Assembly (NCBI GenBank): GCA_902777355.1
Contig: CACYTU010000001.1
Coordinates: 62,001-126,000, forward strand
Origin: an uncultured Lachnospiraceae bacterium
GTDB lineage: Bacteria > Bacillota > Clostridia > Lachnospirales > Lachnospiraceae
DNA length: 64,000 nucleotides
Reading direction: 5' to 3'
This document shows positions 26,729 to 35,614 of the stretch, in pieces. The notes below the pieces were generated by a model. It was given only the letters and a program-made list of their open reading frames with translations, searched no databases and was not told the DNA's origin. Both the position numbers and the translations under genes were made by a program. The stretch's first letter is position 1, and each line of letters opens with the position of its first letter.

Positions 26729-28534
26729 TTGTATCATATAGAACAGACAAAAACCGGATTTGCCGTATGGAACGAGGACGACCCGGGGCTAATCTTCATG
26801 GAGGGACCCGGGCTGTTTTCGTGGATAGAAAACAGTGAAGGGATCACGATCAAAGGCTATAAGGGAAACTATCCGGAGATTCTCATTCCCGGGATCATTG
26901 ACGGAAAGCCCGTGACTAAAATAGGCCGAAGAGCGTTTCATGAATGTAAAATTCTGAAAAGCGTGGGAATCCCTGAAAGTGTGGCCGTTATTGGTGACTT
27001 GGCTTTCAGCAGATGTGACAGCCTGACGGATATCTCGATCCCGTCCAGTCTGACCCATATAGGGGATTATTCGTTCAGTCATTGCGCAAGCCTGCGGCGG
27101 GTGGAGCTCCCCGACAGCCTGAAAACCATCGGAGAGTACGCGTTTTATGACTGCGGCAGCCTGACAGATGTAACCATCCCGCGCAGCGTGACAAAGATCG
27201 GGGCGGCGGCCTTCTCCGATTGCGCAAGCCTCGGGGTAATTGCGGTTGCGCAGGATAACCCTGCTTACAGATCCGAAGACGGATGTCTTTATAAGAGCGA
27301 TTATACCGAGCTGATCCACTGCCCTGCCGGGAAAACAGGGACAGTGAGTATCCGACAGGGCGTGACCTGCCTGGAGTGGGGGGCCTTTAAGGGCTGCGGA
27401 GGACTTACGGAAATCAGGATCCCGGACAGTGTGAAAGAAATCTCGGGTGAAGCCTTCCGTGACTGTAGCAGTCTGAGGAACATAACCATTCCCGACAGCG
27501 TGACCAGGATAGGCAGGAACGTGTTTGAGGGATGCTCGCTTCTGACGCGCATTGTGATCCCGCGCGGCTTAGTTTCTGTTGACGCGTCCGCTTTTCAAGG
27601 CTGCAACAATCTGACCGACATTGAAGCCGTTACGGAAAATCCAGTATTTGTTTCCGTCGACGGTTTGCTGTATCACAAGCATTATTCCGCACTGGTCTGC
27701 TGTCCCCCGGGGAAAACAGGTTCTGTACGGATTCTTTCAGGTGTGGAAAGAATATGGAGTCAGGCATTCCAAAACTGTCACCGGATCACCAGTGTAGAGA
27801 TCCCGTACAGTGTGACATATGCCTGGTGGAATTCATTTCATTACTGCAGCAGCCTGACAGAGGTCAGGGCATCCGAATGGTTCAAAGTCCATTTCGCTGA
27901 CTGCTTTATGGGCAGTCCCTGGTTTAAAAACCAGGGCTGGATCGAAGCCGGATTCTTTGAAGACACAACCTGGATCCTGCAGGCAGATGATACTCTGAGG
28001 ATGGTTTGTGACGGAGATATGGGCGACTACGATGCGGCCAAGATATTATGGAAGGGGTGGAAAAAGGTCAAGGACCACGTGCGGCGCCTGACTGTCGACG
28101 ACGGCGCGGAATCTGTTGGCAGCTTCGCTTTCGACGGATTTCAGAACTTGACGGAAGCAGTGCTCCCGGACGGCCTTACCCGGATCGGCTTCCGTGCTTT
28201 CTCCCGCTGCCGGCGCCTGAAACAGATTGTCATTCCGGACAGCCTTATGGAGATTGGCACGGCGGCATTTAAAGGCTGTAAGAGCCTTGAAAAAATTGTG
28301 ATCCCGGAGAGTGTCCGTGTGATCGGCCACAGTGCCTTCGCTTTCTGCAGCAGTCTGGTTTCAGTCACGCTGACCAACAGCGAAGTTCAGATTCAGTCGA
28401 ATGCATTCAAAGAATGCGAATGCCTGAAGGAGATCCGCTGCATCGGAAGGGAAGAAAACTGGAAAGAAGTGATCAATAACCTGCCCCGATATTTCGGCCT
28501 TGAGATCCGTTTTATCGAAGAACAAGAATCCTGA
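26729..28534 (+). CDS. BspA-type leucine-rich-repeat protein (601 aa)
   Basis: It starts at TTG 26729, eight bases after GGGAGAGG. After about 45 residues the protein is a run of ~23-residue LRR_5 (BspA-like) repeats of the form IPDSVTRIGRNVFEGCSLL, with about a dozen between residues 60 and 590. Non-LRR segments interrupt them near 170-200, 300-330 and 390-440 (two of these carry an LLYHKHY/CLYKSDY plus CPPGKTG/CPAGKTG signature). No signal peptide, membrane anchor or cell-wall motif is seen, which differs from surface-exposed BspA proteins. It probably binds protein partners; function unknown. Upstream DNA is the decayed patatin fragment. Confidence 0.85.
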   Translation: MYHIEQTKTGFAVWNEDDPGLIFMEGPGLFSWIENSEGITIKGYKGNYPEILIPGIIDGKPVTKIGRRAFHECKILKSVGIPESVAVIGDLAFSRCDSLTDISIPSSLTHIGDYSFSHCASLRRVELPDSLKTIGEYAFYDCGSLTDVTIPRSVTKIGAAAFSDCASLGVIAVAQDNPAYRSEDGCLYKSDYTELIHCPAGKTGTVSIRQGVTCLEWGAFKGCGGLTEIRIPDSVKEISGEAFRDCSSLRNITIPDSVTRIGRNVFEGCSLLTRIVIPRGLVSVDASAFQGCNNLTDIEAVTENPVFVSVDGLLYHKHYSALVCCPPGKTGSVRILSGVERIWSQAFQNCHRITSVEIPYSVTYAWWNSFHYCSSLTEVRASEWFKVHFADCFMGSPWFKNQGWIEAGFFEDTTWILQADDTLRMVCDGDMGDYDAAKILWKGWKKVKDHVRRLTVDDGAESVGSFAFDGFQNLTEAVLPDGLTRIGFRAFSRCRRLKQIVIPDSLMEIGTAAFKGCKSLEKIVIPESVRVIGHSAFAFCSSLVSVTLTNSEVQIQSNAFKECECLKEIRCIGREENWKEVINNLPRYFGLEIRFIEEQES

Positions 28535-28647
28535 CGGGAATGGACATCTGTGGAAAATGAAACCAGGCGGGGAGTGAAAAAAAGAAAACATAAAAGACTA
28601 ATAACGACAATCCAAAGGACGGAGTATGGATGGTCTGTGAAAAGAAA

Positions 28648-28666
28648 GGGACTGTATTTCAGTCCC
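28648..28666 (+). promoter_or_regulatory. 7-bp hairpin before the patatin gene
   Basis: GGGACTG (28648-28654) and CAGTCCC (28660-28666) form a perfect 7-bp stem with a 5-base loop, ending 14 bases before the patatin ATG. Just downstream ATGAGGCATAA occurs twice, the second at the start codon. It may affect translation initiation or mRNA stability; there is no T-tract. Confidence 0.35.
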
Positions 28667-28680
28667 ATGAGGCATAATAC

Positions 28681-29613
28681 ATGAGGCATAAAGAATACAC
28701 GATCCAGACATATACAGATATCAGCAAGATTCCCTATGGTCACGCAAGCTCGGTCATCACTCCCGGCTGCATTGTCCTGGAGGGCGGCGCCTTCCGCGGA
28801 CTTTACAACCAGGGCGTGCTGGATGCGCTGATGAAAAACGACATCAATTTTGCCTGCACTATAGGCACGAGTGCCGGCGCGCTGGCCGGTTTTAACTATA
28901 CGGCAGGCCTGATCGGAAGGTCCGCGAGAGTCAATCTGACCTACCGCCACTACACGGATTACGTCGGCCGGGGCGCCCTTGCCCACGCCCACAGTCCGGT
29001 TCGGCTGGACTTCCTTTTCAATGAATACAATGAGATAGAACCCTTTGATGAGAAGGCCTTCTTTTCTCCAAATAGGCGCTTTGTGGCCGTCGCCACAGAC
29101 TGCCTCACAGGAAAGCCTGCATTTTTTGAGAAAGGCAAGTGCCGGGATATCTTCAGCGCGGTCAAGGCTTCCGCATCCATGCCCTTTATCTCACCTATGG
29201 TGGATGTGGACGGAAGGCCCTGCCTGGATGGCGGCTGCAGCTGCAAGATTCCCTACCGCTGGGCCCTCGACCAGGGATTTGACAAGATCATAGTGGTCCG
29301 TACCAAAGATTCGGCCTTCCGCAGAAAGGTTTCGAAGAGAAGACACCGGCTCCATGCTTATAGCAAATACCCTGCCTTTGCCAGAAGCCTTGCAAACAGC
29401 AACCGCAATTACAATCACCAGTGTGACGAGATTGAAAAGCTGGAAAAGAAAGGGCGGCTCTTTGTGATCGCACCCTCCCAAAAAGTCACTGTCAGCCGCC
29501 TGGAGGGGAACATGGATAAACTCGGCAGCCTTTACTGGCTCGGTTATAACGACATGTTAAACCAGTTGGATTCCCTGCGGAATTACCTGGGGGACTCGGG
29601 AGAAACTGACTGA
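28681..29613 (+). CDS. Patatin-like phospholipase family protein
   Basis: A 310-residue serine acyl hydrolase. It shows the oxyanion-hole motif EGGAFRGLYNQG (about residue 33), the nucleophile elbow GTSAG with Ser64, and the DGG dyad aspartate at 183 (CLDGG). These are the complete catalytic elements of bacterial patatins such as RssA/YjjU types. Expected activity is hydrolysis of an acyl ester of a phospholipid or other lipid at the membrane. No signal peptide is seen. GAGG at 28669-28672 serves the start ATG. A broken 5' copy of this gene lies 2 kb upstream. Confidence 0.85.
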   Translation: MRHKEYTIQTYTDISKIPYGHASSVITPGCIVLEGGAFRGLYNQGVLDALMKNDINFACTIGTSAGALAGFNYTAGLIGRSARVNLTYRHYTDYVGRGALAHAHSPVRLDFLFNEYNEIEPFDEKAFFSPNRRFVAVATDCLTGKPAFFEKGKCRDIFSAVKASASMPFISPMVDVDGRPCLDGGCSCKIPYRWALDQGFDKIIVVRTKDSAFRRKVSKRRHRLHAYSKYPAFARSLANSNRNYNHQCDEIEKLEKKGRLFVIAPSQKVTVSRLEGNMDKLGSLYWLGYNDMLNQLDSLRNYLGDSGETD

Positions 29614-29691
29614 CGCAAAAGGATTCAAACGGAAAAAGCATATTTTCCAATAATGGTAAATACCATGATAGGATGAGGAGGAAAACTGTAA

Positions 29692-30654
29692 ATGTATTGT
29701 GCGGGATGCGGAAGAGATATTGGCAATGCCAAATTCTGCCCGAATTGCGGAGCACCGGCTCAGGGCTGGACCCCGGCGGGCACTCTTACGATAAGAAAGG
29801 CTGATTTAAATACCCTCGTTGGTGCAGGGATTGATGTATATGTCGATGGCCGTTTTGAAACCTCTCTTGACGGAAAAAACAGGATCGATCTGACCCTTCC
29901 GGCAGGAAGCCACAAGGTCAGACTTCAGATAGACGGCTTCCCGGATGCATCTGCCGACATATTCATTAATCCGAACAGCACAACCAGCTATGTCCTGGCA
30001 GTAAATGAGAACATCAGATCAGCGCTGCTGACAAAATGGGATGATCCCCACACAGAGTCGCCTGTTCCTGATACTGCCCGATTTTCTCCTAATACAGCTC
30101 TGCCTGCTTCCAATGCAGGCCAGCCTCAGCCTTTCCCTAATGCTGCCCAGCCTGCTCCCAATGCAGGCCGGCATGCCTCCCATACGGCGTCCACTATTCC
30201 TGCACATACCAGAACTGCAACCGGTCCATTCACAGTTCCGCCTGCTTCTCAGACTGCACCGCCCGTTCCTGTTCAGCCGGCTCCTGCATCCGGAAACACG
30301 CCGCAATCCGGCGGCATAACCTGTTCAAGATGTGGCAGCAACAATGTCAACATACAGGTCATTCAGGAAAACCACGGCGGAACTACTATCACTCATACAA
30401 GCGGGACTATGACGGAAAAAGGACATGGCTGCCTCTGGTGGCTCCTGATCGGCTGGTGGTGGAAGATTATCGACCTGTGTTTGTGGCTGTTATTGTTCCC
30501 CTACAGGTTTGCTGTCTGGTTTTTAGGCAACGTGCTTTTCCCCAAAAAGCATAAATATAAGACACAATCAACATCCGTATCCACAACGTCAAACAAAATC
30601 GTGTACAAGAAGATCTGTACATGCCAGAATTGCGGCAATTCCTGGAGTATTTAG
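29692..30654 (+). CDS. Zinc-ribbon/PEGA-like protein with hydrophobic C-terminal segment
   Basis: A 320-residue protein with GAGGAGG before the ATG. The N-terminus is a zinc ribbon (YCAGCGRDIGNAKFCPNCG). A beta-rich segment (about 30-105, with AGIDVYVDGRFETSLDG and LPAGSHKVRLQIDGF) resembles a PEGA domain. Next comes a Pro/Ala/Thr-rich linker of about 90 residues, and a second split zinc site (CSRCGSNN ... CTCQNCGNSWSI at the very end) that encloses a tryptophan-rich hydrophobic stretch (about 245-285), probably membrane-associated. Zinc-ribbon plus PEGA proteins are frequent in Clostridia and mostly uncharacterised. Role unknown. Confidence 0.6.
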   Translation: MYCAGCGRDIGNAKFCPNCGAPAQGWTPAGTLTIRKADLNTLVGAGIDVYVDGRFETSLDGKNRIDLTLPAGSHKVRLQIDGFPDASADIFINPNSTTSYVLAVNENIRSALLTKWDDPHTESPVPDTARFSPNTALPASNAGQPQPFPNAAQPAPNAGRHASHTASTIPAHTRTATGPFTVPPASQTAPPVPVQPAPASGNTPQSGGITCSRCGSNNVNIQVIQENHGGTTITHTSGTMTEKGHGCLWWLLIGWWWKIIDLCLWLLLFPYRFAVWFLGNVLFPKKHKYKTQSTSVSTTSNKIVYKKICTCQNCGNSWSI

Positions 30655-30712
30655 ATTGCCCTGGCATAAATGACTGCGAAGCATATATGAACAGACCGGT
30701 TTAAAGCAGTAC

Positions 30713-30745
30713 AGGCGCTATTTGACAGTGCTTCATATAGCGCCT
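30713..30745 (+). terminator. Hairpin downstream of the zinc-ribbon gene
   Basis: AGGCGCTAT (30713-30721) pairs perfectly with ATAGCGCCT (30737-30745). No clear T-tract follows, so it is only a candidate terminator or mRNA 3' end structure. It lies 60 bases after the stop. Confidence 0.4.
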
Positions 30746-30866
30746 ATAATCTGGCTATAAGAAAATGTAGGTGACGGCTGACATATGACACATTCTGATA
30801 ACGTTGACGGTTTCTTACATATCTTACATGTATTTTTCAACGTGCTATTGGAGGTGTTTAGTTATC

Positions 30867-30884
30867 ATGAAAAGAAACCGATAG
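30867..30884 (+). promoter_or_regulatory. Five-codon leader ORF (MKRNR) before a terminator hairpin
   Basis: GGAGG at 30850-30854 precedes ATG AAA AGA AAC CGA TAG. The tiny frame ends eight bases before the strong hairpin at 30892-30926. A ribosome-binding site, a short basic peptide, then a terminator upstream of a gene is the layout of translation-coupled attenuators. Whether it is translated is unproven. Confidence 0.4.
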
Positions 30885-30891
30885 TCTTTGG

Positions 30892-30935
30892 CGCATAAAA
30901 ACGAATCCTGAATTCGTTTTTATGCGATTTTATTT
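30892..30935 (+). terminator. 15-bp stem-loop with T-rich tail ahead of module 2
   Basis: CGCATAAAAACGAAT (30892-30906) pairs perfectly with ATTCGTTTTTATGCG (30912-30926) across a 5-base loop, followed by ATTTTATTT. This is a convincing intrinsic terminator. It lies between the leader ORF and the module 2 start at 30979, so it would stop transcription into the module unless read through. Confidence 0.7.
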
Positions 30936-30978
30936 GCTTCGAATAGATGCAGGCAGTAAACACAATGGGAGCACAATC

Positions 30979-32601
30979 ATGATTAAAGCAGAATTAATTC
31001 ATAATCCATATCTGTTAACTACAGAAGTGAAATTTAATAACCAGGGGCCAAAAATCAATTGCCAGATTGAGAAATATGAGCACAAGCCATTAAAGGACTG
31101 GGTCAAAAAAGTACCCGGTATCTTTTATGATGAAATGAACGGCTACGACTTTGATTTTTACTTCACCGGAACTGCACCGGACTTTGCGGAAATCATCGCT
31201 GCCTTCAAGTCTGAAGGGGTTAAGCCTGAACAGGTTCGCCTCTTTCATAAGAATGAAATAGAGGACTCTGAGACAAAAAGTGCCGAGATAGATGCTCTTC
31301 TGGAATGGTTAAGACAGCATCCAAACAGGAAGTTTGACTTTGATGAATTCTGGCAGAGGAATGAAGAACTCTTTGAAGGGGCATATCCTTATATTGTGAT
31401 CGGAGGGGATATTCCTGATGAAATAGGAATTCCGATTAGTGCGGAATCTATATCCAGAGCAGAAGAACTGGCACAGATTGATCTCTCAGGGACTCCAATC
31501 ATTTTCTTTATCGAAGAACGAAAAAGAAGACAGTTTAGGTCCAATCTGAATATGCTGCTGAGAAGGAAAGATGTTCGTCAGGAGCAGTTGTTTTTTATAA
31601 TCGATCCTGCAATGAATACAGAGCAGGTGACCAGAGTTATTTCTGATCTGGGTGTCATTAATCCGCAGGTGGTAGAACGATACGATGCGGACGAAATCCT
31701 TTCTTATATCAGGAATTATCCTGTGACAGGATATGTAAGGGATGCCATAAAGCTTTTTGAAGATGTGGTAAAACAGATTAATGAGGTCCTTGAAGTAGAG
31801 AACCGAGAGAGTGAAGTCACAAATGCCGGAATTCACGAACAGATTGATGGCCTGGAAAAAGAACTGGCAAAGCTTAAGGAAGCAGACGAGTTCTTTGTTC
31901 AGCGTGATAATTACGTAATGCCCTATCAGTTTTCCACAGCCCGTCAGGAACTTGAGGATACTTTAGCCAGATGGAAAAACAGAAAGACAAAGATTGTAGG
32001 CGAGTACGAGGCATTGACTGCAGCAAGCGATTATTCTGATTATATTGGAAGGGCAATGACAGCTTTCTACACATCTGTGGAAAATGCCTATCTTTCTGCC
32101 GGGAAAACTATTTCAGAAGATTTTTCTGTTGTCTATGCAAATGCTGGTGTTGACACTGCTTACATGCCGGAAGGAATCATGTTAGGTATTCCCCAAGGTA
32201 TTGTAATCCCCGATTTGAAAACAGAGTTTTATAAGCTGAAAGAAATTACATATGAAGAAGCCAGAAATGATTTTTTCGGATTGTTTAAAAAAGCACCGGA
32301 TGAAAACAGCGAGCCTGTTCAGGTTGTCACAAGCTATCTGGATCAGTGGCGGTCCAGGGCGGCAGAAATAGTTCTGCCGGCAGTTGGTCAGTTGATTGAC
32401 AGATACTTCGCTGAATTATTGCGTTACTACGATGATATGGCTGAGGATTATCATAAACATCTGGTCAAACTCATTGGAGAGAAGACCGGAGAAAAAGAAA
32501 CTGTATCCTCTCATTTGTCTGATGACGAAAAACGCCTTCAGGAAGACAACGACTGGCTGTCAGAAGTGAAAGATCAGCTGCAGAATATAGAAAGGGGATA
32601 A
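30979..32601 (+). CDS. Module 2 partner protein, uncharacterised (540 aa)
   Basis: Paralogue of the protein at 20067-21692, almost the same length (540 versus 541). Shared landmarks are HNPYLLTTEVKFN, QIEKYE, WVKKVPGIFYDEMNGYDF, FTGTAPDF, LFHKN, a DVRxEQLFF block near residue 205 and a C-terminal SxxLSDDEKRLQ-type helix. ATG 30979 is eight bases after GGGA. It is followed after two bases by the ATPase gene, as in module 1. Function unknown; conservation as a pair with the ATPase argues for a shared complex. Confidence 0.7.
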   Translation: MIKAELIHNPYLLTTEVKFNNQGPKINCQIEKYEHKPLKDWVKKVPGIFYDEMNGYDFDFYFTGTAPDFAEIIAAFKSEGVKPEQVRLFHKNEIEDSETKSAEIDALLEWLRQHPNRKFDFDEFWQRNEELFEGAYPYIVIGGDIPDEIGIPISAESISRAEELAQIDLSGTPIIFFIEERKRRQFRSNLNMLLRRKDVRQEQLFFIIDPAMNTEQVTRVISDLGVINPQVVERYDADEILSYIRNYPVTGYVRDAIKLFEDVVKQINEVLEVENRESEVTNAGIHEQIDGLEKELAKLKEADEFFVQRDNYVMPYQFSTARQELEDTLARWKNRKTKIVGEYEALTAASDYSDYIGRAMTAFYTSVENAYLSAGKTISEDFSVVYANAGVDTAYMPEGIMLGIPQGIVIPDLKTEFYKLKEITYEEARNDFFGLFKKAPDENSEPVQVVTSYLDQWRSRAAEIVLPAVGQLIDRYFAELLRYYDDMAEDYHKHLVKLIGEKTGEKETVSSHLSDDEKRLQEDNDWLSEVKDQLQNIERG

Positions 32602-32603
32602 TC

Positions 32604-35600
32604 ATGGACGCGTATTTGACTAAAAGCCCTTCCGCTGATGTTATAACACCTGAGCAGATTACGATTGAAAACCGTCTGGACATTCTCGATGAACGCTTCA
32701 GAAAAAAATATCTTGCACGCTTATCATCTGAGATGCCGATTGCTCCTTTGGGAGATATTCCCGGTCTGGAAGACGATATAATCAGCAATGTCAGATTGTA
32801 TCGGATTACGGAGATGGTTTATCAAAAGGGAGAACCGGTAACGGATAAGTTTACAACAGTATTTAATACATTGGCGACTTACAATGCATCTGTCTTTATT
32901 TTAATAGATTCAGATGGAAAGGAGACGCATTTCTACATCGGCGTAAGGAACAATGAGCCGGATGAATCACCTCTGAAGAGGTCGACGGTCACTTTGGGAA
33001 GTACTTTAAAACAGACATTGATCGGTCATTTTCCGGGTATGAAGATTGAAAATGAGGATCGGAAAACAATAGAGGCTATTTCCAAAAAAATATCCGCCAC
33101 CCAAAATGTCGCTTCGGTCAGTGTTGTCGGAAATAGTAAATCAGCGAAAGAGCAGACAAACGAACAGTTTGTTCAGGGACTTGAGAAACTTGCTTTGGCA
33201 ATGAGCGGATATCCTTATATAGGATTGATTGTGGCTGAGAATCAGTCTTCACAGAATATTCAGCTGATGCGTAAAAGCTATCAGAATCTCTATACCAAAT
33301 TATCCCCGCTTCAGAAGATCCAGTTTTCAGACAATACATCTACTTCAACATCCAGGGCTAAGTCTTTTGCTGAAATGGACGGAAAGCAAAAGGCTGCGAT
33401 GATTGGCGGCGCGGCAGTCTCTCTTGCAGGAGCAATCGGTGGTACTATTCTGGGCGCAGGTATGAAGCCCAATATGTCAGCTGCAGGAGCCATGATCGGA
33501 GGACAGGTAGCAGGACAGTTTAACGGCTTCATTAACTCGCTGGCACCAAATGAACAGATTACAAAATCCTCAGCGCAGACAGTTTCGTCTACATTTGAGA
33601 ATAAATCAGTCACCGAAATGATGGCACTGATCAATGAGCTGTTGAACAAAGCAAATGAATACGACAGCTATGGTCTTTGGGATGTAGCAGGATATTTCTG
33701 CTCCGACGATATGTCTGCAGCCGAGATAGCAGCCAGTAACTACAGATCATTGATGAACGGAGAACACTCCGGAAGAGAAGTGTCTGCTATTAATTCCTGG
33801 AGAAGGAAAAATCACCAGGCAGATTTAGGAAATTTTGATGACCTTACTACCTATCTGTCAAGATATGTTCATCCGGAGTTTATTTACGGTGGAAATAATA
33901 AAGTAAATGCTACTACAGCTGTGAGCGGAAAAGAACTCGGACTGCACCTGGGACTTCCCCGATCCACTGTGCCGGGGCTTCCTGTTATCGAACATGCGGA
34001 ATTTGGTAAAGAGGTGACATCATATCAGCTGTTCCGCAAAGATGTCAGTAACAGACCGGAAGACCGTATCACGATTGGACGCATTTTTGACCTGGGGCAG
34101 ATCACCAATAAGGTGGTTGAACTTGATAACAAGAGTTTGAACATGCATACCTTTATAACCGGCTCTACAGGTTCAGGTAAAAGTAATACGGTTTACCAGA
34201 TGCTTTCGGAACTGCACCAGGACAAGATCCCCTTCCTGGTAGTGGAGCCTGCAAAAGGCGAATATAAAGATGTATTTGGAAGCTGGGAAGATGTAAATGT
34301 TTATTCTACGAATCCCAAGATTGCTCCACTTATTAATCTTAACCCTTTTAAGTTCCCCGAATCCATTCATGTGCTGGAGCATGTTGACGGCCTTGTAGAA
34401 ATATTCGGCGTCTGCTGGCCTATGTACGATGCAATGCCTGCATTTTTTAAAGACGCCATTCTAAAATCTTATGAAAAAACAGGATGGGATCTTGGATCTT
34501 CGACATATGAGGGCGATGAGGTTGAATACCCGGATTTTGAGATCCTGGCGGAGGAGCTTGAGAAACTGATCGAAGATACAGACTACTCGGCGGAAGTGAA
34601 GGGCAATTATACCGGAGCGCTGGTGACCAGAGTAAAGTCATTAACAGTCGGCCTCAATAAATTTATTTTTACCACAAACCAGACACCATATGAAAAACTG
34701 TTTGATGAAAACTGCATCCTGGATATAAGCCGTGTTAAGTCCGCTGAGACGAAGGCACTTATTATGGGCCTTATGGTCTATATTCTCAACGAATACAGAG
34801 TGGACACGAAGTCCGGAAACAACAGCGGAATCAAACACGTTACGGTACTTGAAGAAGCACATAATCTGCTGAAAAACACATCGGGCAGTGAGTCAGAGCT
34901 CATTGGCAAGTCTGTTGAGATGCTGACCAATACCATTGCCGAGATCCGCACATACGGAGAAGGATTCATTATCGTGGACCAGTCTCCCTCCTCCGTAGAT
35001 ATCGCGGCAATCAAGAATACCAATACCAAGATTGTACTGCGAACACCTGAAGCCAACGACAGAGAGGCAGTCGGCCGCTCAATGGGTCTGACTCCTAATC
35101 AGGTTAATGAAATAGCGAAGCTGCCCAGCGGTGTCGCCGTTATTTACCAGAATGACTGGGTGAACCCGGTTCTTGCAATGGTAGATAAGGCAAATGTTAC
35201 TGAAATACCTTACATTAATGAGGAGCCGATTCCGATTAAAAGCCTCAGAGAATCGCGATCTGAAGTAATCAGAGCGATAATGGAGCCGTGGATTCCCGGT
35301 GAGCAGATTGAGTTTACAGAGTTGGCAAGAGCTCTGAACAGTCTTGAAGTAACGAGATCGAATCGAAAACTGCTGGCCGTGATGCTTTGCACATATAGAA
35401 ATCATAACGGCCATATGCTTTGGAGTGAAAACTCTCTGGGAATTCTGAAAGAATTACTTTTTGATATTCTGAATATTTCCCAAAAGACTTTTGGAGATGC
35501 AATACAATCCGGAAGCCCGGATACGCTGCGGCGGATTGTTATATCCAGGACGACAGGATTTGTGATCGATGAGATTGATGAGATATGCCATATTCTCACG

Positions 35601-35612
35601 GCGGAGGTTTAA
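32604..35612 (+). CDS. Module 2 HerA/FtsK-like ATPase (1002 aa)
   Basis: Paralogue of the ATPase at 21694. Walker A GSTGSGKS starts at residue 520 and the acidic Walker B VTVLEEAHNLL has glutamates at 750-751. The block from ITNKVVELDNKSLNMHTFI through TPEANDREAVGRSMGLT is nearly identical between the two. A glycine-rich segment (about 265-310, AAMIGGAAVSLAGAIGGTIL) again precedes the motor and may insert in the membrane. Expected to form a ring that pumps a polymer, DNA or polypeptide, using ATP. Its 3' end reaches within two bases of the toxin-like start. Confidence 0.85.
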   Translation: MDAYLTKSPSADVITPEQITIENRLDILDERFRKKYLARLSSEMPIAPLGDIPGLEDDIISNVRLYRITEMVYQKGEPVTDKFTTVFNTLATYNASVFILIDSDGKETHFYIGVRNNEPDESPLKRSTVTLGSTLKQTLIGHFPGMKIENEDRKTIEAISKKISATQNVASVSVVGNSKSAKEQTNEQFVQGLEKLALAMSGYPYIGLIVAENQSSQNIQLMRKSYQNLYTKLSPLQKIQFSDNTSTSTSRAKSFAEMDGKQKAAMIGGAAVSLAGAIGGTILGAGMKPNMSAAGAMIGGQVAGQFNGFINSLAPNEQITKSSAQTVSSTFENKSVTEMMALINELLNKANEYDSYGLWDVAGYFCSDDMSAAEIAASNYRSLMNGEHSGREVSAINSWRRKNHQADLGNFDDLTTYLSRYVHPEFIYGGNNKVNATTAVSGKELGLHLGLPRSTVPGLPVIEHAEFGKEVTSYQLFRKDVSNRPEDRITIGRIFDLGQITNKVVELDNKSLNMHTFITGSTGSGKSNTVYQMLSELHQDKIPFLVVEPAKGEYKDVFGSWEDVNVYSTNPKIAPLINLNPFKFPESIHVLEHVDGLVEIFGVCWPMYDAMPAFFKDAILKSYEKTGWDLGSSTYEGDEVEYPDFEILAEELEKLIEDTDYSAEVKGNYTGALVTRVKSLTVGLNKFIFTTNQTPYEKLFDENCILDISRVKSAETKALIMGLMVYILNEYRVDTKSGNNSGIKHVTVLEEAHNLLKNTSGSESELIGKSVEMLTNTIAEIRTYGEGFIIVDQSPSSVDIAAIKNTNTKIVLRTPEANDREAVGRSMGLTPNQVNEIAKLPSGVAVIYQNDWVNPVLAMVDKANVTEIPYINEEPIPIKSLRESRSEVIRAIMEPWIPGEQIEFTELARALNSLEVTRSNRKLLAVMLCTYRNHNGHMLWSENSLGILKELLFDILNISQKTFGDAIQSGSPDTLRRIVISRTTGFVIDEIDEICHILTAEV

Positions 35613-35614
35613 TT

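Noticed and set aside
30804..30833. TTGACG as the -35 of a module 2 promoter
   Set aside because: No acceptable -10 hexamer at 16-18 bases; kept only as a weak possibility.
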